DNA of 51,529 nucleotides from Aeromonas simiae (GCF_000820125.1 NZ_CDBY01000038.1:1-51529); one strand, 5' to 3'; shown: positions 9,326-19,600, counted from the stretch's first letter. Numbers and translations: made by a program. The notes: generated by a model not told the origin, from the letters alone.

Positions 9326-10302
9326 ACCGCCTCCTTGCCGATGACCTCAGACACCCAGTGGCAGGCGCGCTGGCGCCCATCGCCAAACGGCGTCAGCCGT
9401 GGGGACTCGCTGCGACAGATGTCGCTCACCCGGTGGCAGCGCTCCTGGAAGGGGCAGCCGGCGGGCAGGCGCAGCAGGTTGGGCGGGTTGCCCGGTATGG
9501 TCGGCAGCTCAGCGCCCTGGCTGTCGAGGCGGGGAATGGCCTTGAGCAGCCCCTCGGTGTAGGGGTGGCTCGGGCGATAGAAGATGTCATCCACTCGGCC
9601 GTACTCCATGGTTCGGCCGGCATACATCACCAGCACCTTGTCGCAGAGGCCGGCCACCACCCCGAGATCGTGGGTGATCATGATGATGGCGGTGTTGAAC
9701 TCGTGCTTGAGCTCCCCCATCAGCGCCATGATCTGGGCCTGCACCGTCACATCGAGTGCCGTGGTCGGCTCATCGGCGATGAGCAGCTGCGGTCGGCACA
9801 GGAGGGCCATGGCGATCATCACCCGCTGGCGCATACCGCCGGAAAACTCGTGCGGATACATGCCCATGCGCCGGCGCGCCTCGGGGATCTTGACCGCGTC
9901 GAGCATGCGTACCGACTCCTCGAACGCCGCCGCCTTGGTCATCCCCTTGTGCAGCATCAGCACCTCCATCAGCTGATCCTTAACCTTCATGTAGGGGTTG
10001 AGCGAGGTCATGGGGTCCTGGAAGATCATGGCAATCTTCTCGGCGCGGATACGGTTGAGCTTGGATTCGGGCAGGTTGAGGATCTCTTCGCCCTGAAACT
10101 TGGCCGAGCCGGTGATGACGCCGTTCTTGGCCAGCAGCCCCATGATGGCAAAGGCGGTCTGTGACTTGCCGGAGCCGGATTCACCGACGATGCCGAGGGT
10201 CTCCCCCGCCGCCAGCGAGAAGTTAAGGTCGTTCACGGCCACCACGTTGCCGTCCGGGGTCTTGAACTCCACCCGCAGATCGTTCACATCAAGCAGTTTC
10301 AT
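9322..10302 (-). CDS. oppD: Oligopeptide ABC transporter, ATPase subunit OppD
   Basis: First ATP-binding subunit of the oligopeptide importer, 326 residues. Walker [10 protein letters not shown] is at residues 40-48, the signature is [18 protein letters not shown], Walker B is [13 protein letters not shown], and the switch is [10 protein letters not shown]. The C-terminal oligopeptide-transporter extension carries the cysteine cluster [16 protein letters not shown]. It pairs with OppF to power uptake of short peptides bound by OppA through OppB/OppC. It starts nine bases after the oppC stop, with GGAG (in AAGGAGAG) just upstream, and overlaps oppF. Confidence 0.95.
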   Translation of the reverse strand: MKLLDVNDLRVEFKTPDGNVVAVNDLNFSLAAGETLGIVGESGSGKSQTAFAIMGLLAKNGVITGSAKFQGEEILNLPESKLNRIRAEKIAMIFQDPMTSLNPYMKVKDQLMEVLMLHKGMTKAAAFEESVRMLDAVKIPEARRRMGMYPHEFSGGMRQRVMIAMALLCRPQLLIADEPTTALDVTVQAQIMALMGELKHEFNTAIIMITHDLGVVAGLCDKVLVMYAGRTMEYGRVDDIFYRPSHPYTEGLLKAIPRLDSQGAELPTIPGNPPNLLRLPAGCPFQERCHRVSDICRSESPRLTPFGDGRQRACHWVSEVIGKEAV

Positions 10303-10311
10303 CGTCTCTCC

Positions 10312-11220
10312 TTAACGATCCTTCGGGTCGAGGGCGTCGCGCAGACCGTCCCCGAGGAAGTTGAAGCAAAACAGGGTCACCACCATGAAGCCGGCGGGGA
10401 ACAGCAGCTGCCACGGGGCCACCTCCATCGCCTTGGAGCCCTCATCGAGCAGGGCTCCCCAGCTGGTCATCGGCTCCTGCACCCCGAGGCCGAGAAAGCT
10501 CAGGAAGGACTCGAACATGATCATGCCCGGCACCAGCAAGGTGGCGTAGACCGCCACGATGCCGAGCACGTTCGGCACGATATGGCGGGTGATGATCTTC
10601 CACTTGGAGACGCCGCAGACATGGGCCGCCTCGATGAACTCCTTGCTCTTGAGGCTCAAGGTCTGGCCGCGGACAATTCGCGCCATGTCGAGCCAGCTCA
10701 CCGCCCCGATGGCGAGGAAGATGAGCGCCAGATTACGGCCGAAGAAGGTCACCAGCATGATGACGAAGAACATGAAGGGGAAGGCGTTGAGGATCTCCAG
10801 CACGCGCATCATCAGGCTGTCGACCCGTCCGCCGATGAAGCCCGAGGCGGCGCCGTAGAGGGTGCCGATAAGCACCGCCACCAGGGCTCCCAGTATGCCG
10901 ACCATCAGCGAGATGCGCCCGCCAAGCAGGGTGCGCACGAACAGATCGCGCCCCAGGCTGTCGGTGCCGAACCAGTGGCCACTCTCCCGGTCGGGGCCGC
11001 TTTGCATGGCGCCCCAGTCCGGATCATCGAAGGTGTACTGGGACAGGTGCGGCCCCACTATCACCGCTAGGGTGATGAGGGTCAGGATAATGAGGCTGGT
11101 CAGGGCTGCCTTGTTACGCAAGAAGCGGCGCCGGGCATCCTGCCACAGTGAGCGCCCCTCCACCTCCAGCTGCTGTGCGAAGGCCGTCACCTCCGCCCGC
11201 TTTTGTGTGTTGACTACCAT
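10312..11220 (-). CDS. oppC: Oligopeptide ABC transporter, permease subunit OppC
   Basis: Inner-membrane permease, 302 residues, with an N-terminal cytoplasmic tail of about 35 residues (OppC-N domain), one membrane helix, a periplasmic loop (GPDRESGHWFGTDSLGRDLFVR, the conserved GTD-GRD motif) and the core permease domain. The EAA-type coupling loop is seen in KSKEFIEAAHVCGVSKWKIITRHI, which contacts the ATPases. Together with OppB it forms the transmembrane channel. It starts 11 bases after the oppB stop. Confidence 0.94.
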   Translation of the reverse strand: MVVNTQKRAEVTAFAQQLEVEGRSLWQDARRRFLRNKAALTSLIILTLITLAVIVGPHLSQYTFDDPDWGAMQSGPDRESGHWFGTDSLGRDLFVRTLLGGRISLMVGILGALVAVLIGTLYGAASGFIGGRVDSLMMRVLEILNAFPFMFFVIMLVTFFGRNLALIFLAIGAVSWLDMARIVRGQTLSLKSKEFIEAAHVCGVSKWKIITRHIVPNVLGIVAVYATLLVPGMIMFESFLSFLGLGVQEPMTSWGALLDEGSKAMEVAPWQLLFPAGFMVVTLFCFNFLGDGLRDALDPKDR

Positions 11221-11231
11221 GTTGCGCCCCC

Positions 11232-12158
11232 TCAGTAACGGATCTTCGGGTCGATGAAGGCATAGAGGATATCGACCACGGCGTTGAAGGTGATGGTCAG
11301 GGCCCCGACCAGGATGGTCAGGCCGAGCACCATGGAGTAGTCACGGTTGAGCGCCCCGTTGACAAACAGCTGGCCGATCCCCGGTAGGCCGAAGATGGTC
11401 TCGATCACCACAGAGCCCGTGATGATGCCGACAAACGCCGGGCCAAGATAGGAGACCACCGGCAGCATGGCCGGACGCAGGGCGTGCCTTAAGATGATGT
11501 GGCGCAGCGGCAACCCCTTGGCGCGGGCGGTGCGGATGAAGTTGGCGTTCATGGTCTCGATCATGCTGCCGCGCATGATGCGGGAGATGGCTGAGATGTA
11601 ATACATCATCATGCCAAGCACCGGCAGCACCATGAACTGGATGCCGCCGCCCTGCCAGCCACCGGCCGGCAGCCAGCCGAGGTGAATACTGAAAAAGAGC
11701 ACCAGCAGGGGCGCCAGCACGAAGCCGGGGATCACCACCCCGGCCATGGCCGACGACATCAGCAGATAGTCGATGAGGGTGTTCTGCTTGAGCGCCGCTA
11801 TGGTGCCGAAGGTCACCCCGAGCAGCACGGCCAGCACAAACGCCGTCGAGCCAATCTTGGCCGACACCGGCAACGCCTGGCTCACCAGATCGTTGACGGA
11901 GAAGTCCTTGTACTTGAACGAGGGGCCGAGATCCCCCTGCACCAGGTTGCCCAGGTAGGTGAGGTACTGCATCCCGATCGGCTTGTCGAGACCGTACTTG
12001 GCCTCGATGTTGGCCATCACCTCGGGGGGCAGGGAGCGCTCGCTGCTAAAAGGGTTGCCGGGGGCAAAGCGCATCATGAAAAACGAAACGGTGATCAGCA
12101 CCAATAGGGTTGGAATGGCTTCCAACAGGCGCCGCAGAATAAATTTCAACATAGACAA
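11232..12158 (-). CDS. oppB: Oligopeptide ABC transporter, permease subunit OppB
   Basis: Inner-membrane permease, 308 residues, six predicted helices. The start MLKFILRRLLEAIPTLLVLITVSFFMMRFAPGNPF is typical of OppB; a Met two residues upstream is used in the coordinates. The coupling loop is ANFIRTARAKGLPLRHIILRHAL, and the C terminus DILYAFIDPKIRY is the standard OppB ending. It lies 80 bases downstream of oppA; that gap contains no strong terminator, so the operon continues through it, although a weak attenuating structure that favours OppA expression is possible. Confidence 0.95.
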   Translation of the reverse strand: MSMLKFILRRLLEAIPTLLVLITVSFFMMRFAPGNPFSSERSLPPEVMANIEAKYGLDKPIGMQYLTYLGNLVQGDLGPSFKYKDFSVNDLVSQALPVSAKIGSTAFVLAVLLGVTFGTIAALKQNTLIDYLLMSSAMAGVVIPGFVLAPLLVLFFSIHLGWLPAGGWQGGGIQFMVLPVLGMMMYYISAISRIMRGSMIETMNANFIRTARAKGLPLRHIILRHALRPAMLPVVSYLGPAFVGIITGSVVIETIFGLPGIGQLFVNGALNRDYSMVLGLTILVGALTITFNAVVDILYAFIDPKIRY

Positions 12159-12238
12159 TACCAGTCCTGATTTGCTTCCAGAGGGTCGCGTTGTAATGGG
12201 GGCTCGCTGGCCCCCGGTTTGTTATGCGACGCGTGACA

Positions 12239-13852
12239 TCAATGGGCGATGATGTACATGTCCTTGCTGTAGAGGTTATCCAGCGGGTTGGCCGGATAAC
12301 CGCCCACATAGGGCTTGACCATGCGCGGGGTGACGTACTGGTAGATGGGGATGATCGGCATGTCCTTGGCGAGGATCGCCTCGGCCTGAACATAGAGCTG
12401 GTTGCGCGCCTCGGCATCCACCTGGTTGCGCGACTCGTTCATCAGCTTGTCGTAGTCGGCGTTGGAGTACTTGCCGTCGTTGTTGCCGTGGGTGGTCTGC
12501 ATCAGATCCAGCATGGAGGAGGCCTCGTTATAGTCGGCGTTCCAGCCGGCACGGGCCACGTCAAACTGCCCCTGCTTCTTGGTCTCGAGGTAGGTCTTCC
12601 ACTCCTGGTTCACCAGGCTCACCTGCACGCCGAGCTTCTTCCACATGGAGGCCACCGCCACCGCCACCTTCTTGTGGTTGTCATCGGTGTTGTAGAGCAG
12701 CTCGAACTTAAGCGGCTTGCCCGGGCCGAAACCGGCCTCGGTCAGCAGCGCTTTCGCCTTGGCGTCGCGCTCGGCCTGAGTCAGCTTGGACCAGGGCTGG
12801 GCCACCGGCTTGAACCCATCCACATAGTCGGGGGTCAGGCCATAGGCGGGCGTCTGCCCCTGCCCCATCACCTTGTCGGCGATGACGTCGCGATCGATGG
12901 CATAGGAGAGCGCGGTGCGCACCCGCACGTCATCGAACGGCTTGTGCTTGAAGTTGTAGTTGTAGTAGTAGGTGGAGACCAGACCGGTCACCTGCAGCTC
13001 GCTCGGGTAATCCTTCTTGAGCTGCTTGAAACGCTCGATCGGCGTGGTGTAGGTCAGGTCCACCTCACCGGCCAGATAGCGGCTCAGCTCGGCGTTGGTG
13101 GACTGGATCGGCAGGTAGGTCACCTGGTTGATGACGGTCTTGCCATCGTTCCAGTACTGCTTGTTGCGCTCGAGGGCGATCCGCTCGTTGACCACCCACG
13201 TCTTCAACACATAGGCGCCGTTGGAAACCATGTTACCGGGCTGGGTCCACTTGTCACCGAACTGCTCGATCGCCTTCTTCGGCACCGGATAGGTGGTGGT
13301 GTGAGAGAGCATGCTGACAAAATAGGGGATCGCCTTCTCCAGCTGCACCTCAAAGGTGTGATCGTCGCTCGCCTTCACCCCGAGGGTATCCACCGGCTGC
13401 TTGCCCGCGATGATGGCGGTGGCATTGACGATGGTGGGCATCTCCAGATACCAGGAGTAGGGAGACGCGGTCTTGGGATCGACGGCGCGCTGGAACGCAT
13501 AGACAAAGTCGTGAGCGGTGACCGGCTCACCGTTGGACCACTTGGCGTCCTTGCGCAGGTGGAAGACGTAGTGCTTGTTATCCTTGGTCTCCCAGGACTC
13601 GGCCACCCCAGGCAACACCTCTCCCTTGGGGCCCGAGTTGACCAACCCCTCGAACAGATCGCGCAGGATATTAGATTCAGGCACGCCCTCCACCTTCTGT
13701 GGATCTAATGTGGCAGGCTCGGAGCCGTTGCCTTTGACCAGCACTTGCTCCGGCGCCAGCGTGGTGCCGGCAGGAACATCGGCGGCCTGAACCGAACCAC
13801 CGAACAGGGCTGCAACCAACAGGGTATTTATCATCGTTTTATGGTGAGTCAT
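12239..13852 (-). CDS. oppA: Periplasmic oligopeptide-binding protein OppA
   Basis: Peptide receptor of the importer (SBP family 5), 537 residues from the chosen start. ATG 13852 is preferred because GGAG lies eight bases upstream and it gives a signal peptide MTHHKTMINTLLVAALFGGSVQA cut before AD. In-frame ATGs further upstream (13858, 13879, 13891) lack this spacing. The family signature runs through LDPQKVEGVPESNILRDLFEGLV and AESWETKDNKHYVFHLRKDAKWSNGEPVTAHDFVYAF. It is the first gene of oppABCDF, in the same order relative to ychE and adhE as in E. coli. The upstream gap of about 240 bases must hold the operon promoter; I cannot place it with confidence. Confidence 0.95.
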   Translation of the reverse strand: MTHHKTMINTLLVAALFGGSVQAADVPAGTTLAPEQVLVKGNGSEPATLDPQKVEGVPESNILRDLFEGLVNSGPKGEVLPGVAESWETKDNKHYVFHLRKDAKWSNGEPVTAHDFVYAFQRAVDPKTASPYSWYLEMPTIVNATAIIAGKQPVDTLGVKASDDHTFEVQLEKAIPYFVSMLSHTTTYPVPKKAIEQFGDKWTQPGNMVSNGAYVLKTWVVNERIALERNKQYWNDGKTVINQVTYLPIQSTNAELSRYLAGEVDLTYTTPIERFKQLKKDYPSELQVTGLVSTYYYNYNFKHKPFDDVRVRTALSYAIDRDVIADKVMGQGQTPAYGLTPDYVDGFKPVAQPWSKLTQAERDAKAKALLTEAGFGPGKPLKFELLYNTDDNHKKVAVAVASMWKKLGVQVSLVNQEWKTYLETKKQGQFDVARAGWNADYNEASSMLDLMQTTHGNNDGKYSNADYDKLMNESRNQVDAEARNQLYVQAEAILAKDMPIIPIYQYVTPRMVKPYVGGYPANPLDNLYSKDMYIIAH

Positions 13853-14090
13853 TTCCATACTCCAACAAGAACATTCCATGCTTGTATCCATTTGCGAGCA
13901 GAGCGCCCCGCCCTCGCATAATTCACTGCACTATGGGCTAATGCAATACGCGGCACTGAGTTCAACGCTGGATCCCTGGCAAGATATTCAGCGAAAAACA
14001 CAAAAGACGGGATTTTCTCAGGCAAAGGAGTTTGTTTTCTGAACAAACCGACCAATTCTAGAAAATCCGTCTGCGAAAGGAAACCAATAA

Positions 14091-14115
14091 AAAAGCCGGC
14101 TCAATGCCGGCTTTT
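14091..14115. terminator. Terminator of ychE (strong hairpin)
   Basis: AAAAGCCGGC (14091-14100) and GCCGGCTTTT (14106-14115) are perfect inverted repeats around TCAAT. It lies just past the ychE stop and reads as a terminator on the minus strand. Confidence 0.88.
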
Positions 14116-14130
14116 CACACTCACGTGTGG

Positions 14131-14766
14131 TCACTGCAACACGGGGAACATCGCTTTAATACCGGCCACCATGATCTCGATACCGAGCGCCATCATGATA
14201 AGGCCCATGATACGGGTCACCACGTTGATACCGGTATTGCCCATCAGCTTGAACAGCAGGGGGGCGGCACGAAAGATGAGCCAGGAGCAGAACGAGAAGA
14301 TCACCACCACGATGGACATGCCGATGAACTGCTGCCAGTGACTCTGGCTGGCATAGACGATCACCGAGGAGATAGCCCCCGGTCCCGCCATCAGTGGCAG
14401 CGCCAACGGCACCACGGCGATCGATTCACGGGCCGCCAGCTCGCCCTTTTCCTGCTTGTTGTGACGCACCTCGCCGAGCTTACCTTGCAACATCGACCAA
14501 GCGATCAGGGTGATGAGCGAGCCACCGGCAATGCGAAACGAGGCGAGCGAGATCCCGAAAGCATCCAGGATATGCTGGCCAAGAAACATGGAGACCAGCA
14601 GGATCACCATCACCGCCAGGTTGGCCGTCGTATTGGTCTTCATCCGCTCCACCGGCGTCTGATGGTTCGTCAGACTGACGAAGACCGGCAGCAACCCCAG
14701 CGGATTGATGATGGCGATGAGGCCGATGAAAAATTTCAAATAGAGAGAAAAATCGATTGCTGCCAT
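14131..14766 (-). CDS. ychE: MarC-family inner-membrane protein YchE
   Basis: 211-residue membrane protein of the MarC (UPF0056) family with six predicted helices. Conserved segments are FIGLIAIINPLGLLPVF near the N terminus, IAVVPLALPLMAGPGAISSVIVY in the middle, and RIMGLIMMALGIEIMVAGI at the end. Its biochemical role is unknown; the old link of MarC to antibiotic resistance has not held up. It lies between adhE and oppA exactly as in E. coli, so I use the name ychE by synteny and family. It is transcribed away from adhE, so the 670-base gap on its left carries promoters for both directions. Confidence 0.9.
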   Translation of the reverse strand: MAAIDFSLYLKFFIGLIAIINPLGLLPVFVSLTNHQTPVERMKTNTTANLAVMVILLVSMFLGQHILDAFGISLASFRIAGGSLITLIAWSMLQGKLGEVRHNKQEKGELAARESIAVVPLALPLMAGPGAISSVIVYASQSHWQQFIGMSIVVVIFSFCSWLIFRAAPLLFKLMGNTGINVVTRIMGLIMMALGIEIMVAGIKAMFPVLQ

Positions 14767-15437
14767 AGCGTCCCGTTCACAGTCAGTCGGTAATGATCCA
14801 TAAATCGCGCGTCAATCTACATCAAGCAGGCAGGCGGCACCAATGAGATAAACTGTGTATTCAGCCACCCGTCAGATAAGCCTGGCTAATGACATACAAT
14901 TCATTAACCATCCACTGAGCCCCTCACTCCGATCAAATCGCTCACCTCGTAAGCAAATGCAACCGTGTATTTACAATCTTGGTGACCGCATCCAGTTGAG
15001 TATCACGAACGCTGGCCATCCAGGCCTCTCCATCATGGGTGACACGAGAGAACGTTATTAAATGACCAGTTCTCCTGCATTAGCCCCCGGATCACTGGAT
15101 CGATTCAAGCTGGGTTCAGCCCGGACATGCTTATGTTACAACCCTATAATTCATTGTTTTAAATTAATTTTTTTTGCATCCACCAAAACCCTATCCCAGG
15201 TGGCTCGGTTGCTGAAAAGAAATTTCTTTTGTACTTTTGTTACACTTGACCAGGATCAAATTCTTCTCCCCCGCCCCCCCCTACAATCGATGTCGAAAGC
15301 GGTTTAATAAGCTATGCAATACCCCTGCGGGGGAGAATTTGGGTTGACACGGCATCTATACTTGCCGAACCTCGGATGCAGCGTCGTAGCAACGTCTTAT
15401 TAAACAGTTTTCAAAAAATCATCAGGAGATGACATCT
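14767..15437. other. Long regulatory gap between ychE and adhE
   Basis: A 671-base stretch with no convincing gene; the two 68-81-residue open frames on the plus strand lack ribosome sites and family features. It is more AT-rich than its neighbours in 15135-15260. It holds an FNR-like box (15246-15259), a 16-bp palindrome (15216-15231), a CCCCTGCGGGG hairpin (15322-15332) and a TTGACA at 15344-15349 without a good -10 partner. adhE is known in enterobacteria for a long, heavily regulated leader, and this gap fits that picture. Confidence 0.7.
15246..15259. promoter_or_regulatory. FNR-like binding site upstream of adhE
   Basis: TTGAC-CAGG-ATCAA matches the FNR consensus TTGAT-N4-ATCAA at nine of ten defined positions. 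It lies 179 bases before the adhE start codon. Anaerobic induction of the fermentative enzyme AdhE by FNR would make sense; a CRP-type protein could also use such a site. Confidence 0.55.
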
Positions 15438-18104
15438 ATGGCAGTAACCAATCTGGCAGAACTGGATGCACTGGTCGCCCGTGTGAAGGCAGCTCAACGC
15501 GAGTTCGCTACCTTCTCTCAAGAGCAAGTTGACCAGATCTTCCGTGCCGCCGCCCTGGCCGCCAACAACGCCCGTATCCCGCTGGCCCAAATGGCCGTTG
15601 AAGAGTCCGGTATGGGTATCATCGAAGACAAGGTGATCAAGAACCACTTCGCCTCCGAGTACATCTACAACAAGTACAAGGACGAGAAGACCTGCGGCAT
15701 CCTCAGCGAGGATGACGAGTTCGGCACCATCACCATCGCCGAGCCGGTAGGTATCATCTGCGGTATCGTTCCGACCACCAACCCGACCTCCACCGCCATC
15801 TTCAAGTCTTTGATCTCTCTGAAGACTCGTAACGCCATCATCTTCTCCCCGCACCCCCGCGCCAAGAACTCCACCAACGCCGCTGCCAAGCTGGTGCTGG
15901 ATGCAGCCGTTGCCGCCGGTGCCCCGAAAGACATCATCGGCTGGATTGATCAACCCTCTGTTGAGCTCTCCAACGCCCTGATGAAGCACGAAGACATCAA
16001 CCTGATCCTGGCCACCGGTGGCCCGGGCATGGTGAAGGCTGCTTACTCCTCCGGTAAGCCGGCCATCGGTGTAGGTGCCGGTAACGTACCTGTTGTCATC
16101 GACGAAACCGCCGATGTGAAGCGTGCCGTGGCCTCCATCCTGATGTCCAAGACCTTTGACAACGGTGTGGTCTGTGCCTCCGAGCAAGCCGCCATCGTGG
16201 TTGACGCCGTCTATGACCAAGTGAAAGAGCGTTTCGCCACTCACAACGGTTATGTGCTGAGCAAGGAAGAAGCGGACAAGGTTCGTAAGGTCATCCTGAT
16301 CAACGGCGCCATGAACGCCAATATTGTCGGCCAGCCGGCGACCAAGATCGCCGAGATGTCCGGCGTGACCGTGCCCCCCACCACCAAGATCCTCATCGGT
16401 GAAGGTCTGGAAGTGTGTGAAGCCGAAGAGTTTGCGCACGAGAAGCTCTCTCCGACCCTGGGTCTGTTCCGTGCCAAGGACTTCGAAGAAGCCGTCGAGA
16501 TGGCCTGCAAGATGGTCAACCTGGGTGGTATCGGCCACACCTCCGGTCTGTACACCGACCAAGATCGCAACGCCGACCGCATCAAGTACTTCGGCGACAA
16601 GATGAAGACCGCCCGTATCCTCATCAACACCCCGACCACTCAGGGTGGTATCGGTGACCTGTATAACTTCGCCATTGCACCGTCCTTGACGCTGGGTTGC
16701 GGTTCCTGGGGTGGTAACTCCATCTCCGAAAACGTGGGTCCCAAGCACCTGATCAACAAGAAGACAGTCGCAAAACGGGCAGAAAATATGCTGTGGCACA
16801 AACTTCCGAAATCCATCTACTTCCGTCGTGGTTCCCTGCCGATCGCCCTGGGCGACCTGGAAGGTAAGAAGCGCGCCATGGTCGTGACCGACCGCTTCCT
16901 GTTCAACAACGGCTATGCCGATGAAGTAGTTCGTCTGCTCAAGGGCCTTTCGATGGAAGTGGAAGTCTTCTACGAAGTGGAAGCCGACCCGACCCTGACC
17001 GTCGTCCGTAAGGGCGCCGAGATGGCGAACTCCTTCAAGCCGGATGTGATCGTCGCCCTGGGCGGTGGTTCGCCGATGGATGCCGCCAAGATCATGTGGG
17101 TGATGTACGAGCATCCGGATACCGCCTTCGAAGATCTGGCCATGCGCTTCATGGACATCCGTAAGCGTATCTACAAGTTCCCGAAGATGGGCGTGAAGGC
17201 CGAACTGGTCTGCATCACCACCACTTCCGGTACCGGCTCCGAAGTCACTCCGTTCGCCGTTGTGACCGACGATGCTACCGGCGTGAAGTACCCGCTGGCT
17301 GACTACGAGCTGACCCCGAACATGGCCATCGTTGACGCCAACCTGGTCATGGGTATGCCGAAGTCCCTGTGCGCCTTCGGTGGTATCGACGCCGTGACCC
17401 ACGCGATGGAAGCGTACGTCTCTGTACTGGCTAACGAATACTCCGACGGTCAAGCCCTGCAAGCCCTGAAGCTGCTGAAGGAGTACCTGCCCTCCAGCTA
17501 CCTGAACGGCGCCAACGACCCGGTTGCCCGCGAGAAGGTGCACAACGCGGCCACCATCGCCGGTATCGCGTTCGCCAACGCCTTCCTGGGTGTCTGCCAC
17601 TCCATGGCTCACAAGCTAGGTGCTGAGTTCCACATCCCGCACGGTCTGGCCAACGCCCTGCTGATCAGTAACGTCATCCGCTACAACGCGAACGACAACC
17701 CGACCAAGCAGACGGCGTTCTCCCAGTACGACCGTCCGCAGGCTCGCCGTCGTTACGCCGAAGTGGCCGACCACCTGGGTCTGACCGCCGCTGGTGACCG
17801 TACCGCCGCTAAGATCGAGAAGCTGCTGGTATGGCTGGACGAGCTGAAAGCCACTCTGGGCATCCCGGCCTCCATCCGCGAAGCCGGTGTGAACGAAGCT
17901 GACTTCCTGGCTGCCGTTGACCAGCTCGCCGTAGAAGCCTTCGATGACCAGTGCACTGGCGCCAACCCGCGCTACCCGCTGATCAGCGAGCTCAAGGCCA
18001 TCCTGCTGGATACCTACTACGGCCGCCCTTTCACCGAAGGTACCGTAGCCGCAGAAGCGCCGAAGGCCGAGAAAGCGGAAGGTAAGAAGAAGAGCAAGGC
18101 CTGA
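15438..18104 (+). CDS. adhE: Bifunctional acetaldehyde-CoA/alcohol dehydrogenase AdhE
   Basis: Fermentative enzyme, 888 residues, converting acetyl-CoA to acetaldehyde and then ethanol with two NADH; family members assemble into spirosomes. The N-terminal aldehyde dehydrogenase domain has the acylating cysteine at Cys246 (in NGVVCASEQ). The linker [35 protein letters not shown] joins it to the iron-dependent alcohol dehydrogenase, whose nucleotide site is [13 protein letters not shown] and whose metal ligands fall in [19 protein letters not shown] and [10 protein letters not shown]. The start at 15438 (MAVTNLAEL, as in E. coli) is chosen because AGGAG sits nine bases upstream; the ATG at 15429 is too close to it. 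The C-terminal tail is lysine-rich. Codon use is strongly biased (CTG, GGT, GAC), suggesting high expression. The gene stands alone between an upstream regulatory gap and a terminator. Confidence 0.97.
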   Translation: MAVTNLAELDALVARVKAAQREFATFSQEQVDQIFRAAALAANNARIPLAQMAVEESGMGIIEDKVIKNHFASEYIYNKYKDEKTCGILSEDDEFGTITIAEPVGIICGIVPTTNPTSTAIFKSLISLKTRNAIIFSPHPRAKNSTNAAAKLVLDAAVAAGAPKDIIGWIDQPSVELSNALMKHEDINLILATGGPGMVKAAYSSGKPAIGVGAGNVPVVIDETADVKRAVASILMSKTFDNGVVCASEQAAIVVDAVYDQVKERFATHNGYVLSKEEADKVRKVILINGAMNANIVGQPATKIAEMSGVTVPPTTKILIGEGLEVCEAEEFAHEKLSPTLGLFRAKDFEEAVEMACKMVNLGGIGHTSGLYTDQDRNADRIKYFGDKMKTARILINTPTTQGGIGDLYNFAIAPSLTLGCGSWGGNSISENVGPKHLINKKTVAKRAENMLWHKLPKSIYFRRGSLPIALGDLEGKKRAMVVTDRFLFNNGYADEVVRLLKGLSMEVEVFYEVEADPTLTVVRKGAEMANSFKPDVIVALGGGSPMDAAKIMWVMYEHPDTAFEDLAMRFMDIRKRIYKFPKMGVKAELVCITTTSGTGSEVTPFAVVTDDATGVKYPLADYELTPNMAIVDANLVMGMPKSLCAFGGIDAVTHAMEAYVSVLANEYSDGQALQALKLLKEYLPSSYLNGANDPVAREKVHNAATIAGIAFANAFLGVCHSMAHKLGAEFHIPHGLANALLISNVIRYNANDNPTKQTAFSQYDRPQARRRYAEVADHLGLTAAGDRTAAKIEKLLVWLDELKATLGIPASIREAGVNEADFLAAVDQLAVEAFDDQCTGANPRYPLISELKAILLDTYYGRPFTEGTVAAEAPKAEKAEGKKKSKA

Positions 18105-18124
18105 TAACCTCGCCTGAATAGATG

Positions 18125-18154
18125 AAAGCCCGCGCACTGCGCGGGCTTTTCTTT
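18125..18154 (+). terminator. Terminator of adhE
   Basis: An 11-bp stem AAAGCCCGCGC (18125-18135) / GCGCGGGCTTT (18139-18149) with an ACT loop and a T-rich tail (TTTTCTTTT). Confidence 0.93.
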
Positions 18155-18215
18155 TGTGCCATCTCATTAACCTTGCTAGGTTTTATCTAACACGGCACAA
18201 CAGAAAGGGGGGCGC

Positions 18216-19451
18216 ATGGCGCTCATCCAGGCATCGATAGAGCAACTCAGGGTTGGGCACTACGTTCACCTGCCGGGGGGCTGGCATAACCACCCCTTTC
18301 TGTTCAACGCCTTCAAGATCAAGGACGAAGAGCAGCTCAACATCATCCGCCATTTAGACACCACCCTGCTGGTCATGGTGGATGTCGACAAGAGCGACCT
18401 TCCCTTGGCTGCGCTCATTGAAACTGAGCGCGAACCCACCCACTCACCCCAGCACGACGACAACCCGTTTACCTCTCCCCTGCCCCTGTTCGATGAGAAG
18501 GCATTTCGCCGCTCGATGCGGGTGGCCGAGAAAGCCTTCAGCCAGTCGGTTTCCGATCTGCGCAATGCGCTGGGAGCGCTCAACCTCAAGCCGGATGAGG
18601 GGCTCGCCAACACCGCCCAGATAGTGCGCAGCACCGCGGCTCAAATTGCCAACCATGAGGGGCCGCTTGGGTTGCACCTTATCCGTATCCATCAGGGCGA
18701 TCCCCTGCTGCACCACAGCCTCAACGTCGCCTACCTGGCCATGTTGATGGGGCGTGAGCTAGGAATGGCTCCGATGGACATCGAAGCGGTTGGGCTGGCG
18801 GGGCTGATCCATGACATCGGCGAGCTGCGCATCCCCACGCAAATCACTCAAAAGCGAGGTGAACTCAGCAAGGCCGAGATTAACTTCCTGCGCATGCACC
18901 CCCAATACGGTTTCGACATGCTCAACCAACTTGATGCCTTTGAGCCCAAGATCCGGCTGGTGGCACTACAGCATCATGAGCGGCTCGATGGCAGCGGTTA
19001 CCCCAAGGGGCTCAAAGGGGACGAGATTTCACCGCTGGCACGCATCATCGGGCTGACCGACCACTACGACGAGCTGCTGCACCCCAGAGCCAGCGGCCTG
19101 CCGGCCCCGCCCAATCTGGTGGTGGCCCAGCTCTACAAGCTCTCGGCAGGGCGCTTCGATCCCCATCACGTCAAGCTGCTCATCAAGCTGCTGGGGATCT
19201 ACCCTCCCGGTAGCCTGGTGCAGCTCTCCGATGAGAGCCTGGCACTGGTGCTCTCCACCGAGCCGAGCAACACCCTCAAGCCGAAGATCCTCCCCTTTAT
19301 CAAGGGGCAGAAACCGGAGGGGGTCAGCATGGTGGATCTCAAGGAGGACGAGCGCAGCATACTGCGCGCACTCTCTCCCGATGATCTGGATGACGCCCAG
19401 CGCCAGTTCTTCAACCTGACTCGCCGCTTTAGTTATTATTTCGCCTTCTGA
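18216..19451 (+). CDS. HD-GYP domain c-di-GMP phosphodiesterase with N-terminal DUF3391
   Basis: 411-residue cytoplasmic protein. Residues 1-130 look like the DUF3391 region that commonly precedes HD-GYP domains (LIQASIEQLRVGHYVHLPGGWHNHPFLFN). The HD-GYP domain follows, with the HD pair in GLIHDIGELRIP (His199-Asp200), then HHERLDGSGYPKGL (253-266) and IIGLTDHYDELL. Intact HD and GYP motifs argue for active hydrolysis of c-di-GMP. No receiver or membrane segment is seen. It stands alone, with GGGGGGCGC just before the ATG. Effects on motility or biofilm are family inference. Confidence 0.92.
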   Translation: MALIQASIEQLRVGHYVHLPGGWHNHPFLFNAFKIKDEEQLNIIRHLDTTLLVMVDVDKSDLPLAALIETEREPTHSPQHDDNPFTSPLPLFDEKAFRRSMRVAEKAFSQSVSDLRNALGALNLKPDEGLANTAQIVRSTAAQIANHEGPLGLHLIRIHQGDPLLHHSLNVAYLAMLMGRELGMAPMDIEAVGLAGLIHDIGELRIPTQITQKRGELSKAEINFLRMHPQYGFDMLNQLDAFEPKIRLVALQHHERLDGSGYPKGLKGDEISPLARIIGLTDHYDELLHPRASGLPAPPNLVVAQLYKLSAGRFDPHHVKLLIKLLGIYPPGSLVQLSDESLALVLSTEPSNTLKPKILPFIKGQKPEGVSMVDLKEDERSILRALSPDDLDDAQRQFFNLTRRFSYYFAF

Positions 19452-19479
19452 GTTATCCCCAAAAGCTGGGGATAACTCA
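19449..19479. terminator. 12-bp hairpin after the HD-GYP gene
   Basis: TGAGTTATCCCC (19449-19460) and GGGGATAACTCA (19468-19479) are perfect inverted repeats and include the stop codon. There is no T tract, so termination is uncertain; it may protect the 3' end. Confidence 0.5.
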
Positions 19480-19600
19480 TTGGACAAATCTGAATAATCC
19501 CCCTCAACCACCCATACCATGCCCTTGCCGGCCATGGGCAAAAAAACATCAGCAGATGAAGGGGTTATCCTCTTCAGAACCGAAACCGTCCGCCGACAAT

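Noticed and set aside
15062..15307. 81-residue open frame in the adhE upstream gap
   Set aside because: No ribosome site or recognisable domain, and it overlaps the FNR-like site and AT-rich regulatory DNA.
15411..17612. 733-residue open frame on the minus strand opposite adhE
   Set aside because: It mirrors the strongly biased codons of adhE, has a Gly/His/Val-rich composition without domains, and lies inside an unquestionable gene.
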